DNA from: Puffinus mauretanicus
Taxonomy: Eukaryota; Chordata; Aves; Procellariiformes; Procellariidae
Direction of reading: 5' to 3'
Assembly (NCBI GenBank): GCA_023333565.1
Contig: JAJKFH010003493.1
Coordinates: 2,604,001-2,668,000 of the forward strand
Length of the DNA stretch: 64,000 nucleotides
Shown here in pieces: positions 10,922 through 25,900 of this stretch. The number at the start of each line of letters is the position of its first letter. Position 1 is the first letter of the stretch. The position numbers and the translations under genes are program-made. The notes below the pieces were generated by a model, which saw only the letters and a list, made by a program, of their open reading frames with translations, ran no database searches and was not told the origin of the DNA.

Positions 10922-13900
10922 CTAAAGAGAAGGGGGTGAGGGGGAGGGGGGGAGAGAGAGAGGCGGGGGGGGGAGAAAAAAAAAAAAATAGACTGAACAG
11001 ATGTAGTTTGCAACATAAAGCCAGAATCTCTCATTAAATTAAGAAGCACAAGAAAAATTAAATACTTATGCCAGAAGTCTCAAACCCACATACCAAAAGT
11101 CTTTCAAACATTATTTAGCGTCAGCTTTGCAGAGTATTAACCTCACACTGAAGAAGCAGCATTCAATCACCTTTTCTGTAATCACTTACCCACATTTCCA
11201 GAAAAGGACAGATTGAAGGACGCGCTTGAATATTTTTCTGAATCACAACTTTCAACGCAAGGAGAGAGACAGGGCACACCGAAGTAAAAAATTCAAGTAT
11301 TTCTCAAGGCTGGACTCAGAACCCTAAACTTGAATTGGAGGTTCGTGGTTGAGGAGGAAATCCCACTCAGGACACGCCACACTCATATCTGCATAATGCG
11401 ATCCCCAGGGGCAAAGGGAGTACAAGCCTGGACATGACTGGGCACTATTTCTGAGTGTGTTCAGAAGCACTTAGAAAATGAAACACGATGCACCCAAAAA
11501 TTCCCAACTGAGGAAGAAAAGAAGAATTTCAACGTCAAGATAAATATTATGCTTTCACATACTGCACTTACCCCACGCCCAAACCATCTCTTTCAAGAAA
11601 GCTGTATTTAAGAATATGCCTGTTGTCCTTAGGTGGAACTTAAGTAAGCAGCTTAAAAGGATGAATTTTTAAGCAAAACATCTCACCTAATAACCATGCA
11701 CAGTAGCTGTTTTTTTTCCAAGCTGTAGCCTCTCTTCTTAAACGCTATGTAAATTCAGCAGGGCACATACATACACGAGTGACAGACACGAACAGAAATG
11801 TGCTTTGATGTTACATGTACTTAAGCACTTTGCAAAACTGGGACACAATGACAACAGCTTTCTGGAGGAGCACCGAGTCAGATCACACAGTCAGAGTGGG
11901 AATCCCTTCCTTATGCTGTCAATCCAGCGTCAATCCAATCGGACTTCTCAGGTGAACAGAGTCTAGGAAGTCCTCCTGGACTATTCAGTGCAGTTCCCTA
12001 CCAGTATGGGAAAAATTACTATATAATCCACTTAAGGATCCATCTTGAAACAGTTAATGAGTTTTGCTCCTTTAGAAAGATTGTTCCAGAACCTTCTACT
12101 CTAACAATTAGGAACTTCGGTTAATATCAAACGATGTTTATTAGCACATATTCCACTCTTCTGTGAAGACTGTGCATTAGGTTTGATAGCTGCTCTTTAA
12201 GAGAGCATGAGTGAAGAGATGCCTCTCTGCCTTTATTTGTTAAATTATCTATCCCACTTGTCCCCCGCTTTGCAAAACCTTTAGGTTTGCTCTATCCTGA
12301 GCAGGAATGATGACATTTGCACAGAATATGCCAGATGAGGTTTCTCAAGAGCTCTGTACAGTGACAGCAGTACTGCCTTGCCTCTGCAGGCAGAAAAATG
12401 CAGTCCAGTCTTTCCTGACTGCCTCGGGTGAGTTACTGTAGCCTCCTCTCTTCAATTAGTCCAAGTCTTTCTTCTCCCTCTCGGTCTACTTCCAGTTGCT
12501 CGCAGTGGCCAGCAGAAGTTTTTGGTAGTACTATCCCAATAAGAGAGAATAATAGAGGGTGTGTATTTTATATTCTTCTACTACAAAGCATCACCCTCAG
12601 TTAAGAGATTATCTGGTCTCGAGACCTGCACGAACCACATTTTTTCACCTTTGCTTCCACCTTGCTTCTTCCTTCTTCAGTGCCCATGATCCATCTTGCT
12701 ATCTCCCCTTCATCTTCAACACATCCAGCTAACTGAAGCCAGAGGTGAAGCGTTCTTTTAGTTCTGAAATAGTACCAAGGTAATTCCTCAGCACCACCAG
12801 AAACACTCCCACGTCCTCACTGTATGGCCCTGCTTTTTCTTTCTTTGCCATATGACACCAAGGCAAGAGGACATACACAGTTACACACATTCCTTGCTAC
12901 TACCCCTGCACATTCTAAATATCCCTCATAAGAGTGGTTATTCATCCAGTGTTATGTGGAGATGCTTCTGACAAGTGTTCTCCCCACTAGCACTATTTAG
13001 ACACTTATGAACATTTCTTTTTTCCTGTGGCTTTTTTTTTTTTTTTTTTTAAACAACTGAAAGTCTTTGACAGATTTTTAACTAGTGCAGCATGGTATTT
13101 TACACTCTGGATCACTTAATCAACAAGTCACACATTCCCATCTGCTTCTGGAACTGATGTAAATCTTGACTACTCTACTATCTTCCTTTCAATCTTCTCT
13201 TTAGTAACCTTCATTCTGAGATGAAGAAGTCTTAATGGCCTCATTCTTCCACCTTCAGTTCTTCCAGTTATGGCATCTTTTGCCTTTGCCTGCATTTCCA
13301 CGTCATTCTCTCTGATGCTGTTCCTCAACTCTTCCTCCTTCTCTAATTAGCTCCACTTCCAACTTATGGGAAATGACTCTCTGGGTCACACTCCTCCTGG
13401 AGGGGTGGGGTGCAGGGGATCTCTCTTTCAAGATCTGTATAATCAATAGGTGCCCACAATCCTTCAGTTCTACAGGCACCTTCTCCTCCTGGCAAGTCCT
13501 CACACTGCAAGCATCTTCCCCAGGAGCTCTGTTGGGGACACTTCTGTTCTTCTGAGGTACCTGCTCAGGCATGAAGCTTCCTCACTTACGCACTTGTGCA
13601 AGTAATGACCGCAGCATTTCAACTCAGTTGTAAGCTATACAGTGAAGTTGATCTGAAAATTGCTGGACTCACAGTGACCATTAAGGTTACTATTGTGTCT
13701 GGAATACGGTACAAATGCAAGTTTGGGCCCAAGCGTTAAAAGACTAACGAAGCTGTACTTTATAAAACCCTCAAAGTATTTTGTGAAGATGTCCAGGAAG
13801 GCTGCGATCAGACTGCAGATCAGATCACAAGGGAGCTAAGATAGGTAGCAATAATGTCCAAAGCTATGATGTGAAAAATCCTCAGCAGCTGCAAGAAGCC

Positions 13901-16900
13901 TGAATACCAAACACCTCCTCTTTCTGTCCTGCTGCACGGCTCTGACATTATGTGCTGTACATGTTACCTACCATCCCTAAGCTAAGCTCTACCGGGTGCG
14001 AGCAACAGCATGAAGCAGTGCTTAAAAGGCTGGGGGTGGGGGACTGGCTCTGTGCTAGCAGCATATTTAACAGAACAGATACAGCCACTTACATTCAAAA
14101 CAGGTGGCACAGAGATTGTGATATTCTAGGGCCCAGCAGCTGAGCAAGCAAGAAGAGTGGCTGTAGCCTAGTTACGACACAAGGAGGGAAGAGGCCCGGT
14201 TCTCAGTCCTTATTTTAAAGGTTGTCTCCAGTTCTCATCAATTTAGTTTTTGGAAGATAAAATATGTAAAGCAGAGTCTGGAAAAGCAACTAAAACCCCA
14301 GGTTTCTCTCTCTCTCTGCTGCCCAAACATTTTCACTAACAGACTACAGTGCCATGCTTCCCTCACACTGCCACCCTTTCTGGCTTTTGAAGCTTGCAAA
14401 CACCGTACCACCCTCTGCTTATTACCACCGCTTACAAACGGAAAAGGCTACAGCTGCTCCACCCTGTGTTATCACATTTCAGTTCGGCCATGCACAAAGC
14501 TGTTAGACTGAACTGTCCTACCTTGTTTTCAGAGGCTTCATGGTCCTATAGCACCATGCCTGGGGTGCCCCTCCTTGATAAGAAAGACGTGGGCCTAAAC
14601 CACTCATGTGGAAGAGGTGCACTTGTTCAAGGAGTGGCCCCCAAATATTGGCTTGTTGTCCAAGTGGGCACTACTAGCACTCCTGCTAGCTAGCTACCTC
14701 TAGAGAGCCCCTTACCCAGCAAGCAGGGATTCTGCATCTTGTATTCCAGGCGTTATATGCAGAGCTAATATGCCTAATTTGAGGCTTTAGATAATACTAC
14801 GGAAGTAGGTGCTTAATCCTTCTTTGAATCTGGGCCAGGGTGTTCTATATATCCAGGGACTGAAACAAGATATGAGGACGGTGAAGATGTTAGTGGATTG
14901 GCAGACCTTTAGCGGTAAGAAGTCATGATGCAGATGAATAGGGCTTTCTTGCTGACACAGGCAGAGATCAAACTGTTGGATTTAGACTTAAGTAAGATAC
15001 GCAATAGCCTTCAATGACGACACTTGGAAGCAAAAATACCACCTTATCCCAAGACTTAGGCTGTGCAAGTCAGGAGTAATTTCACTGATGCTGTCCTGTG
15101 AAACTTAGATGAGTCAGACAAATAGCTTCTGATCGGCCAGTGGGCAGCTATGAGATGTATTTTTGCATTCTATAGAAAGTAGTAGGAAAACATAAGCCCA
15201 CTGTCACATTTTTCCAAAAGGCAATATTAGAAAGAGCAGGTATGTAAAAAAGCAAATTACAGGCTGCTAGTAGCTTAAAACCTACTGAATTGCACTTAGA
15301 CATGAAATAACAGGGTATACATTTTACAGAAATCTTTTAATAGAAAGCCATATTCAAAATTTGGCAAAGGTGAAAGTTAACTTTCTCGCCTTACCAGCAG
15401 ATACCAGGACAACCGCTGTAAACAAACTCATTTCCTCATCACTAAGTTGCAGGGCATTTAGTTTCTCACTAAATTCAAACATTGAGTTGAGCAGATCACC
15501 AGCTCCCATTGAATGCAAGTCATCCACACTGTACTTTTTTCCACTCAGGAAGGTGACGGTACGTTCCTTTGCATCAAACAAAGATGCAAACCGTACCATT
15601 AAAACCTGGTGAAAGAAAAAAAGAACAACAAAACCAGATAAATATAAGTGGATTTCTAGAAGAGCCAAAGAAAAAAATTAAACCTTTTAATATCATTCAA
15701 ACTGTCTCGTTAACTGCTGTACAAGCATTCTATACAGAAACTGTCAGCATGCTATTGAGCTGTAAAAAACAGTGCAAGCTCTGGCCCAGTAGTCTGAGAG
15801 AAACAAACAAGTGAAAAAATTAGCGAGTGGATGCAGGGAAGGGGCTATAGCACACGAAAGGGAAGAAAATTCAAATTTAAGCCTCAGACAGCCTGAGCCA
15901 CGAAGACAATGCCATTCATAAATACGCCAGTAGGACAACTTTCTTAAGCCACCAAACAGCCAAAGGCATACAGAGCGTTAAAAGAAATGTTTTCTTGGCC
16001 ACACTTATGAGGAGCAAAATGAAGGTATTGAACCAGATTCTTGCTGGGCGAGCAGCTCCATTGACACAATGCTGATTTACACCATCTGATGATCTGGCCC
16101 ACTAGGCATTCTTTGGGAAAGTACCATGCTGCATCGCTGTACCCACAGGAATGTTAATGAGCTCTGGTAGAAAGGAGCCACATGTACGGCCTTCAAAAGG
16201 CTAGGGAAGCAGGGCTTGAAACGGCACCTGGTCTGTAGCTGCAGCTGGGAATACCCCTTTGGTATAAGCACCTGGGCTGGAGCAGTTGACATGTGCTGAA
16301 CTTACCCCTCTGGGCTGAAATTTTTCTTGTGGTTTCTCAGTCGTACTGTGAAATGTTTCCCTCTGGAATGGCTTGTAAAGTTTCATTTGCTCATGTTCAA
16401 CAACCTTATTTACATTTTCAAGGTTTAAGTTGCACAGAACAGCCTTCTTATTTGGAGAAAACGAACCAACTGGCATTGGTTAAAACTTCAGACTTGCTGT
16501 AATCTCTTGGTGTGACAGTTGTCTCTTCTCACTTACCCTACATAACTGCATTAATTTAAATGTTTACTACAGATGAGAGGGAACCAGGTTTCCAGCAAAG
16601 ACTAGTGCCTTTGACAAGCTTAAAAAAGGAAGGTTCAAAAAACATGAAAATGTTTGAGAATTCAAACACCATTCATGCACATTACATGACCTGCTCCTAA
16701 ATTTTAACAGCCAAATGACATGCAGCAATCTTGATGGATGCACGAGCACTATGTATTATTCACCTTTGTCAGCTAAGCTATATGTCCTTTGATGACATTA
16801 ACTACAGAGTGCAGAAACCTAGGCAGAAGCCCAGGTCCAGAAGCCCTCAGAATACAACAAAAGGAGACAAAGGGCAGACAGACAAAGCTGAATTTGTGCA

Positions 16901-19900
16901 TTAGCAGGGACCCACCAGGTACTCAACAACCTTTCAGTTCAAAATGGTACTCCCCTTACAGAACTGGGCTTTAGAAACATGAACTTTAAATAATGAGCAA
17001 CCAGTATTAACACTGCTATTCAAAACCGAAGCCCATGAAGCTGTGTTGACTTAATACTAAGGCAAAGACCTCACCTATAGATTTCAATGTCACCATTCTA
17101 ACCCAAAGAAGAACAGTTTAGACTATGGTGTAGCACGATTGATTCATCCTGTTTCACTTCAAGCCAGACTTCTATTTGTGCATGCTGAGGATATACCTGA
17201 TCAACCCTATCACCTGACCATAGCAATATAAACACAAAAACCTCCACACAGGCAAGTGCTTGCTCACTTCCCCACCACCTGCAGCCAAATTACCAAGTTG
17301 GTGAGTCTGTGGAGAAATTGAGTCACTACCCCAATGGATCCAAGGGGCTTGTTAGCTCTACCATCAACTACATTTGGAGTGGGGGCTTGTGGAGGTGCAG
17401 GAGGACCCGTTCAAATCCAGTTGAGTTCCTTATTTTAGGCTCACTGCCGTTTCTGAGCTGGCTCCCATACTAAGCCATGAAATGCCACCACGATATACTG
17501 AGCTCCCCAGTACTCCCAGTTCTAAGAGGGCTTTTTAGCTTATATGTGTGTGAATATATATAGCTATGCTGTTTCTGCACCAACACGTGTCTCCGTGCGT
17601 CTTCTTACCCCCAAACGAACAAGCGTTCCTTGAATACGAGCTGCTAGTAAGCACAGTGCCAAGACAGCCACACACTGGTGTCCAAGGGAGCCAAAACAGG
17701 CTCGGAGGCAGTACTTATACTCCGGTTCTTCTATTAACATGCTGATGTTGGGATATCCTAGTTTAGTTACCCAGAAGACAGAAATAACCTTGTATGCACC
17801 AGGCTTTCAAGATGCTTTTGCCTCTATTGCAATGGTTTCACTAATCCTGTTTTGATTTTTTTCGCCCTGCTCTGCAGCATTATTTTTGGGTTTCTTTTTT
17901 CTGTTGCTAAGATGCCACACAGGGCTTTAACTACAGGTACCAGTTTACTAACAGAAATCATTAATGTTTCTTATTAACAAGTGAATAGGGATAAGCATGC
18001 AGCAATATATTATTATTGATTCCCCTGGATATAGAAACCTTCTTATCAGCAGTGCTTGTAACTGGCAAAATGGCATATGAATGAGGCTTGAGAAAAGCTT
18101 GAGGTGAAGAAGGGCCAAAGCAAAACATTTTACTTGCAAAACATGAAGGTTTGGCTTTATGTTATAGGAACAGTTCAAGCCTGATTTTCCACCCTCCTTG
18201 AGGGCACTGGACAGCATATCACTTTGCAGAGGAAGGAACCAACATTTTTGTGTAATGTGAACAGCAACCTAAGAGGCTGTAGCTGAAGAAGGGAAAATAC
18301 AGCCCTTAGCTACAGGAGTTGTAGATGAATATTAAAAGGTCAAGAATAAGTATAACGGCAAAAAATACATGACAGCAAAATGGAAGAAACAAAGAAACTG
18401 ACACACTCCAGGCACCAAGTCTTCCAGTATATCTTGTACCTTCCAACTCAACAATTACCCATTTTAGAACCGGGCTGTACAAATGCAGATAAAAGACCCA
18501 ACACATTACATGAGAAATGTTTTCAGTTCAGGTAAATACGAAATCCAGCATCCCTCTTTGAAAGAATAAATCAAGTAAACAAGAGCAAAAGCATCACCAA
18601 CCCTGCCCTCCCCAGAAAAGCACAGTAACATTGAATATTGGGACTTCAGCTCCTCTGGCCCTCTATGTTTAAACTTCACATTTGAATACTTATAAAATGT
18701 GCGTGGTCTCCAACAGACACAGGAGTCTGGAAGAGCAACTAAAACCTTAAGTAAAGGTCCCCTGTTGAAGGTCACTAATCGTAAAGCAGCACTGAGCTCT
18801 CTGGTATCTTTCCCAATTTAACACCACTAATTCACATATATGTCATGCTCACAAGTGGGTGGAATTAACCACAAGGGCCTGGTGGGATTAATCCAGACTA
18901 AGTCAGGCTGCAGCTGGTACACGGTATCTACAGAGCTGCAGCAGTACAGCTAGTTATCAGTGTTACTGCTTTGGAGATGGAGGCTTCAGCAACCCCCCGT
19001 CGTCAGCAAAGGCTCGCAGTGACTGGTCAGGATGGATGCTCTGGCTTTGGCAGGGAGCACAATGGCAGAAGGAAGGACATCCAGAGCGAAAAACACATTC
19101 CTCCTCAAAACTGGTAAGTCAATAGATAGCTTTCTAAACTTCCAGATGTAGTCTGCTTCTCTCCAAGCTAAGCAAAGGTAGCTATCAAAGTAATCGCTGC
19201 TATACAAAACCAAGAAACTCCTCATTAGACATTTATTAATGCCCAGGGAAGAGGAAATGGTAAAAGGGCTGAGCACTTTTGAGCTACTTGGAAGAGGGAC
19301 AGCTCACCAAGATTTGACCAGAAGCACTGGACACCACCAGCTAAGGAAAGCTCAGAGCTAGCATCCACCAACAAGCTGGTTTTGCATGCTATAACCCAGT
19401 TCTATTTATTTTTGTTCTTAAGGGGGTCAGACTAATGCACAGATTGTCAGATCCGCACTATACACACAGTGGTCTCACCTCAAAGGTCCCAGCCTTCAAA
19501 AGATTAACCTGGTCATGTTGGGAGAGATCTCGGAAACCTGGGATGCGCTTGGCAAATTCCACCACTTCCTTCACCGCAGGGGTAAAACTCAGGGAAAACT
19601 CTTCCCAGACTTCATGGCCAGACTTGTTTGGGTCCACGTGGGGAGTCTTACTCATTGGGCAGACCTGATGTTTACAAAACATACGCAGAAAACAACTCTT
19701 AAAGATATAATTCCAAATACTGGCAAATACTTGAAAGAAGCAGGTTTATTCTTCAAGAAAACTTTGCAATAATGATGCACAGAGAAAAATTATCAGTATT
19801 CCTCAGTCAACTCCCAAAGCAACTGAATTTCTTCCCCTCCCTTTAAAACAAACAAACAATAAAACACCCATGGCAGTCCATTAGCAGTCTGTTTCTAAAT

Positions 19901-22900
19901 TTGCTGACCTTGGAAATGCCAACACTGTTTACAGCAAAAGACTTGAGAGAACCCAAGTTGTTATACTCTTCCCTGATGTCACTTATGCCTGACATTTGGA
20001 TTTCTCTTACTTGTATTATCCTTGTAATCTCACAATTAATCGTGATTTCACAATCAATCGATTGTAATCTCACAGTCACTACTACATTCATTCTCATATA
20101 TCTTTCTTGTTTTGCAGGCAACTGAAGTGATTCAGTCAAGGTGACAAAGGTGTCAACACCAGAGCAAGGAACCGAGCCTTGGTTTCCTGAGTCACAGGTT
20201 TACACCCTCATTACCAGGACAACCTTCCTCTCCTACGTGTTTGCTCTTATATGTATCACTGAAGGACGCCAAGGAACTGGTATTCCAATTTTGCTCAGTC
20301 ACAAGATGACAAAATGCTCTTTCTTTTATACAAACATACAGCGATTTTTTGTAGGAAAGTCTGAATCCATTACAGTGAGATCAGACATATCAGTCAAGGC
20401 TGACTGCCAGTAAATTCCCTCTGTAAAACCCAACCAGAAGCTCTGACATACTTTCAGTTGTGCTTTCTAAAATCTACAACTTTTAATGAAGTTTAAACCT
20501 TTTAATATTCATTTCACCTGTCATCATCAAGGATGAGAATTCCTTTAAGTATTCCTCACAAGTATACTGAATAGTGTATGTATGTATGACATAACGTCAG
20601 CAAAGTGAATAGAAAACAGTGAAATAGATTAGTAAATCCTCAGAGCTATGATGCTTTTGCAGGGCACGTGGAATCTGTTAATTGCCTAGCAATTCTTTGC
20701 GTGGAAGGTTCTAAGATCCATTGCTAAGATCCATTACAAGAATATATTCAACAGGTACATACGCGCGTGTATGTGTATGTTATTTGGCATCACTAGGGAA
20801 AACAAGATGGAGATAGATAGATACAAATTTCTGTTTTGTTTTGTTTTTTCCCAAATATCAGTTACTAACTGGGCAGTCAATATGCAGAAAGCTCTGCCGA
20901 AAAGACAAGGAACAGAATTGCAGATTTCTTGGTTCAGCTGTGAATTACAACATCATTTGTGTGTCTGAGGACAACGCCCAAACCCAAATGATTACTTGTA
21001 GGATAGAGGAGGACTTTTTCCATAAACTGAAAATCATAAAATATTTTGGCAAAAGGAAAGGTCTAAGGCACATAACCAGAAGCACAGCAGACACTAACCA
21101 CTGCTCTGTCCATGATACCGCAACGGTTCACGCAGGTGTTGTTAAAAATACAGCACACTCTGAAAACAAGGAATGTCTGGTTCAGCACCCCGCTCTGAAT
21201 CGGACACAAAAAGCACTTCAGTTTCTCATCCTACCATGGTTTACCCTAGCTCCCAGGCACTCAGTCCTGAGGGGAAACTGCCACTTTCCGCCCCTGTGTA
21301 TTATATCTAAGCTCTCTTGAGAGAGCTCTGCCCAGCAGTCCTTCCTACGGGCGGAGCGGTCAGCTTGTGCAGCCACTAGCTCTCTTTAGAGGAACCTCTT
21401 CAGGAGCGACCTGTTCTGCTTTTCTGGTTGTGGGGGTATTGAGTAAAAAAACCAAACCCCTGAACATCTGTCTCCATACTGGTTCAGAGCCTAATTACAC
21501 TCCCTTACAGCTACTGGCTCATTTTGGTCGGATCCTGCTCTCATTGAGTTCTCTGGCAAAACCCTCGTTCATGTCAGGGACACGGGGGGGTGCCTGCAGT
21601 GCTCTGTTGGATTTGGGTTTGTTTCCTCATCGTCAGCTGCGTTAAACCTCCCTGCAGCTGCTATGCACAGGTCAAACTGACTGGCTGGGCCTCTGCAGGC
21701 AGCGTCACTCCCTAGCTGCCCATACTGACAGGTTTAACCTCTGCTTCTCAGGAGTGCCAAGAATGCCGTTGTAGTGACTCCACATACTTTCCCTGCAAGG
21801 AAGAAAGGTTGGGAATGATTACTATTTGCCATGGTGTAGTGCCTGGAGTCTGCAATTAAGGTCAGAGCCTGCTAGGGATGGCATGGTCCACATATGCAGT
21901 AGCCAAAGAATTAAAAAAAAAACAACCAACGAAAAAAAAAAAAACCAACAACAAAAAAGGAAATTCCGCATCAAAACAAACAGCCTTCACTGTGTGGAGA
22001 CTTTCAGGGGCCTTCAAGAAGACTGTGAAGACTCTTTACAAACCAGGAGGAAGAAAAACACTGGCAGCTCAAGTACTTCAGAAAGGTCAGGGGCTCGCGC
22101 TTCTCGACAGGAGCGCAGAATGAGAACGAGGATGTTATGTTCTCTCATCCCAGGCGGTTCCAGCGATAAAGAGAAGGACAATCTATTTTAAGGGGCTTAC
22201 AGAACCGGTTGCCTGAATGGCAGAGAAACAGCAGGTGCAAGGCAAATGGGAGGGACCTGTTAAGGAAAGGAAAAAAAAAAACCAAAACCCATATGCAAGA
22301 AAATAGGAAGCATCCTTGTTAAGAATTCAGTGAGAAAATGCTCTAGCAAAGTCATCTAAGGTACCCAGAAGTGTGTTCAGAGCCTCACTTGTGTAAATAC
22401 TACAGAAAAGACCCTGAACTTCTCTCAAGTGGTTTAGCCGTGCATCCTCCTCCTGCCTCTGTTCAGATTTGAGAATGTTCTAGGGGAGAAGGATGTATAG
22501 CCTATGAGTCCCACTGAGCCTCTATTTTGCATTGCCTAGAACAGAATAAGCCTATCCCCATTAAAACAAAACAAAACAAAAAACCACCAACCAAACAAAA
22601 AAAAACGAAAAAAAACCAGCCTACCTGGCAAGAGAGATTTTAGAACACACTAGCAAGGCATGCAAACAGACTGGCTTAAAATCCTAGCCCTGAGGTTTCA
22701 TCCCAGAAATTTGCTCTGAATACCTTTAAGGAAAATACAGCATGAGTGTGTAGATTATTTTAAAGTGAATTCTTCAAGAGGATTGAGTGAAGAAAGGAAT
22801 TTATAAACTCCTAACATCCATTTTCATCTTTAAGTCAACCCAGTTAAAAAACCCATGAGTTTTCTTCAACCAATGCTCTTTGACATTAGTCTTCTTTCAG

Positions 22901-25900
22901 TCAGCTAAAAACTGAGCCAAGAAATCCCAACGCTTGTATGGTTTCAAATCCTCCACACAACTCGAGCCATTATTCTCCATCACAATTTGCACTACCAAAC
23001 TTTTGTCACCATTTTAAATTTCAGCCAATTGTGTGCAGTTTACTGTGTGCCAATTGCGTGCAGTTTACTGACTAAAGAGGCACAGCTGGATCACACCCAT
23101 GACTAAGCCTTTCACTAAGTCAAATCAAACAATTGATATCAATATACCAGATGCATTCTTCCTCCAGTGCTGCAAGAGTAAGTGGTATTCTTGTTTGGAG
23201 AAAAGCCATCTTCTGGGATCCTATCACACAGTCGCTGAGTATAACCACTGGTGAAGTTCATACAGTGGGCATTTGTGAAACACATGGCGTGTCCACTTGG
23301 ATAATGCATTGCGCTTCTCCCTTTGTACTGTCCACCAAGGTGCTGCTCACTTTCAGGGTACTGAGGGCCACCAAGCCCGCTAACACAGTGCTCGCTGCTC
23401 AAGATGTACTGCTCAGTGTTCTTTGACACTCTCTCCCCACTCTGGGACTGCATCATCTCTGCTGGGTTTTGAGACTGTTCTTGGTTGTACATGAAAGTGT
23501 CTTTGTGGGCCCTAGTGACCATACCGATCACTTCTTCCTTAGCCATGTCAGCGCTAGGAGGAGGAGAAGGGCTTTTGATGGTTTCCCGCTCTTGTTTGGG
23601 CTTGGAGGAAAGGTCTTCTTGAGGTGCTTGACCTTGATGTTCTGTTAATGCTTCACTGGGTAAGTGACCACTGAACTGACTGTTCATCATGGTTTTCATA
23701 GCACTCTGCATTTCAATCAGCATCCTCTGTTTTTCACGTTTGGGAATACGGCCAAATCGAACAGCTGCCAAGGTGGAGAAATGAAAAGCGGTGGGAATTA
23801 AAAAAAAAAAAAAAAAAAGTCAATCCTGAAAGTGTTAGCACGCACGCACACACACAGAATACACATCCCAACCAAAAATCTTGCCTTTTAAGGGAAGTCT
23901 TTAACTGCTTTCACCAATACTACAGCAGGGGTACTACCACTGAAGTCAAGGAGCTTCCTGGGCATAGAACAGGCATGAGATATGAAACGTATACTGTTGT
24001 TTACATACAAAGAGAAGGCAGCTCTAAAGCACACAATCTCTAAAGCCTTTTCCCCTTTTGCTACAAACCTGGCTATGGACTATACACACAGTTGTGTAAG
24101 TTAATTAAGTGTCAGGCTTTAAGATTGGATCAATTAAATCAGTACAAGTTTGTGAGCTGACAATTAGCTGAATGTAAACACAGTTCATATCATATTTGAA
24201 TAGAAGTCCTACAAGACAGCTCCTCATGGACCAATTATATAACTTGCCAAAACAGTTACGAAAATCAATGCTGAATGAAGCTTACCTTGGCAAATTTTCC
24301 TGATAACTTTGCCTTGACAAGGACCTTTTCTGCTGGCAAGGGGATGGGCATCATTGTGGCTGCAGCGCTTTTGACCCTGTCCTAGGGAATCTACAACTGC
24401 CTCTACCATCCTGTCCAACCACAGCCTTACATGGGCTTATAACCAGTTTCGACTGATGTAATTATATTCATGCAGTAGTCCATCATTAATGTAAGTAAAC
24501 CTCTTTCATTAAAGCAGGTGCAACCTTACGGGCAAACAAGCGCCCAGGGGATGAAATAACTCCTATGCACGACAAGAACTCGGAACAATTATTTAAAATA
24601 AGTTTTAACACTCCACCCACTAAATTATTAACAGCCCAGGAGTCCTAGTTCTTGTGAAATAAACACCCAGAGAAAATTAAAAAGTGAAACAGAAGGAAGA
24701 GTTCTGGTTTGTGACAGTAAGTTGTAGCAGACTAATGAAATACGCTTTCAGCATTACATTTTAAAAAAAGTCACAAGGAGTGGATAGCCAGCAAGGTGGT
24801 TGGAGACACAGCTCAACATTACCTTTTCCTCCTTGCCTTCCCCCTCCCTCCAAGGGGAAAAAAAAAAAAAAAAAAGGAGCAGTTATATGCTCATCCCATG
24901 CACCCAAACCTAACTCTTCAGGCTCTATAATGATTACTGTAAGGCTATCAGCTTGGGCAGAATTCCTTTCATTGAAAAAGCAACAGTAACAAACCAAAAC
25001 AACAACAACAACAAAAAAAAAAAAAAGAAAAAGAGAAGAGTCTTGTTCAGATTCAGGCAGGATACAGCTATAAATATTAACTCATTAAAACACAACTGAG
25101 ACTCTTGTTACAACCGTCCCTCTAACAGACCACTGAGACCACTGCATCGCATCCCACTGCATTAGCCTCCAGAGGTGGGAGGACAGCTCTGCGGCCAGTA
25201 TTACTTACCAGCTCAGGAGAGTGACAGAGCAAGAAGGCAAACTGGTCTAAACGCTCTCGGCCAGGGAACCTTTCCCTGACATAAGGGCTAGCTGTGTTTT
25301 CTGCCATTAAGACCCTTAGGAATCGGTTTTGAGGTGGGCAGTAGATTCCCTCTCAGAGGATCACTGCTCAGTAGAGGAACGTACCATCTCTTGACATCCC
25401 AACAGACAGGCATTTTTTGAAACGACACTGCTGGCATCTGTTCCTGTTCATTCTCATTATAGAGCAGTTGTTATTCTTCAAGCACTTCTTATACTGGATG
25501 TTTTGCTGAATGCTTCTTCTGAAAAAACCCTGTAAACAAACAAACAAAAACCGCCACAACTATTATTACAGCACATGTCAAATCCCCCTGCCAAGATTCA
25601 CCTCTCCGCAAGCATAGAAAACCTCACTGCGTCTCATCAGCTGCTTCAGAGCCATTAGCCCCAAGTGATTTTAGAGAACTTGCTACTCCTCATGACTTAC
25701 TTCCTCTTCGTGTGTGATCTGTGTATAATGCAAACTAGTTATGATTTCTAATTACAGAAGATGCTAAGTTGTTCCCTCCATAGTCAGCACCTAAGAGCAA
25801 AATATCTCCAGTATCACCTCTATCACTGTACTGACAGTTTATAAGATATGCCCTCAATCTCCTATGACATCAAGTGCAAAGACAAAAGTCAAAAATCAGA

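Noticed and set aside
17395..17420. GTTCAAATCC, a possible tRNA B-box
   Set aside because: No matching A-box or cloverleaf can be drawn in the preceding 70 nt.
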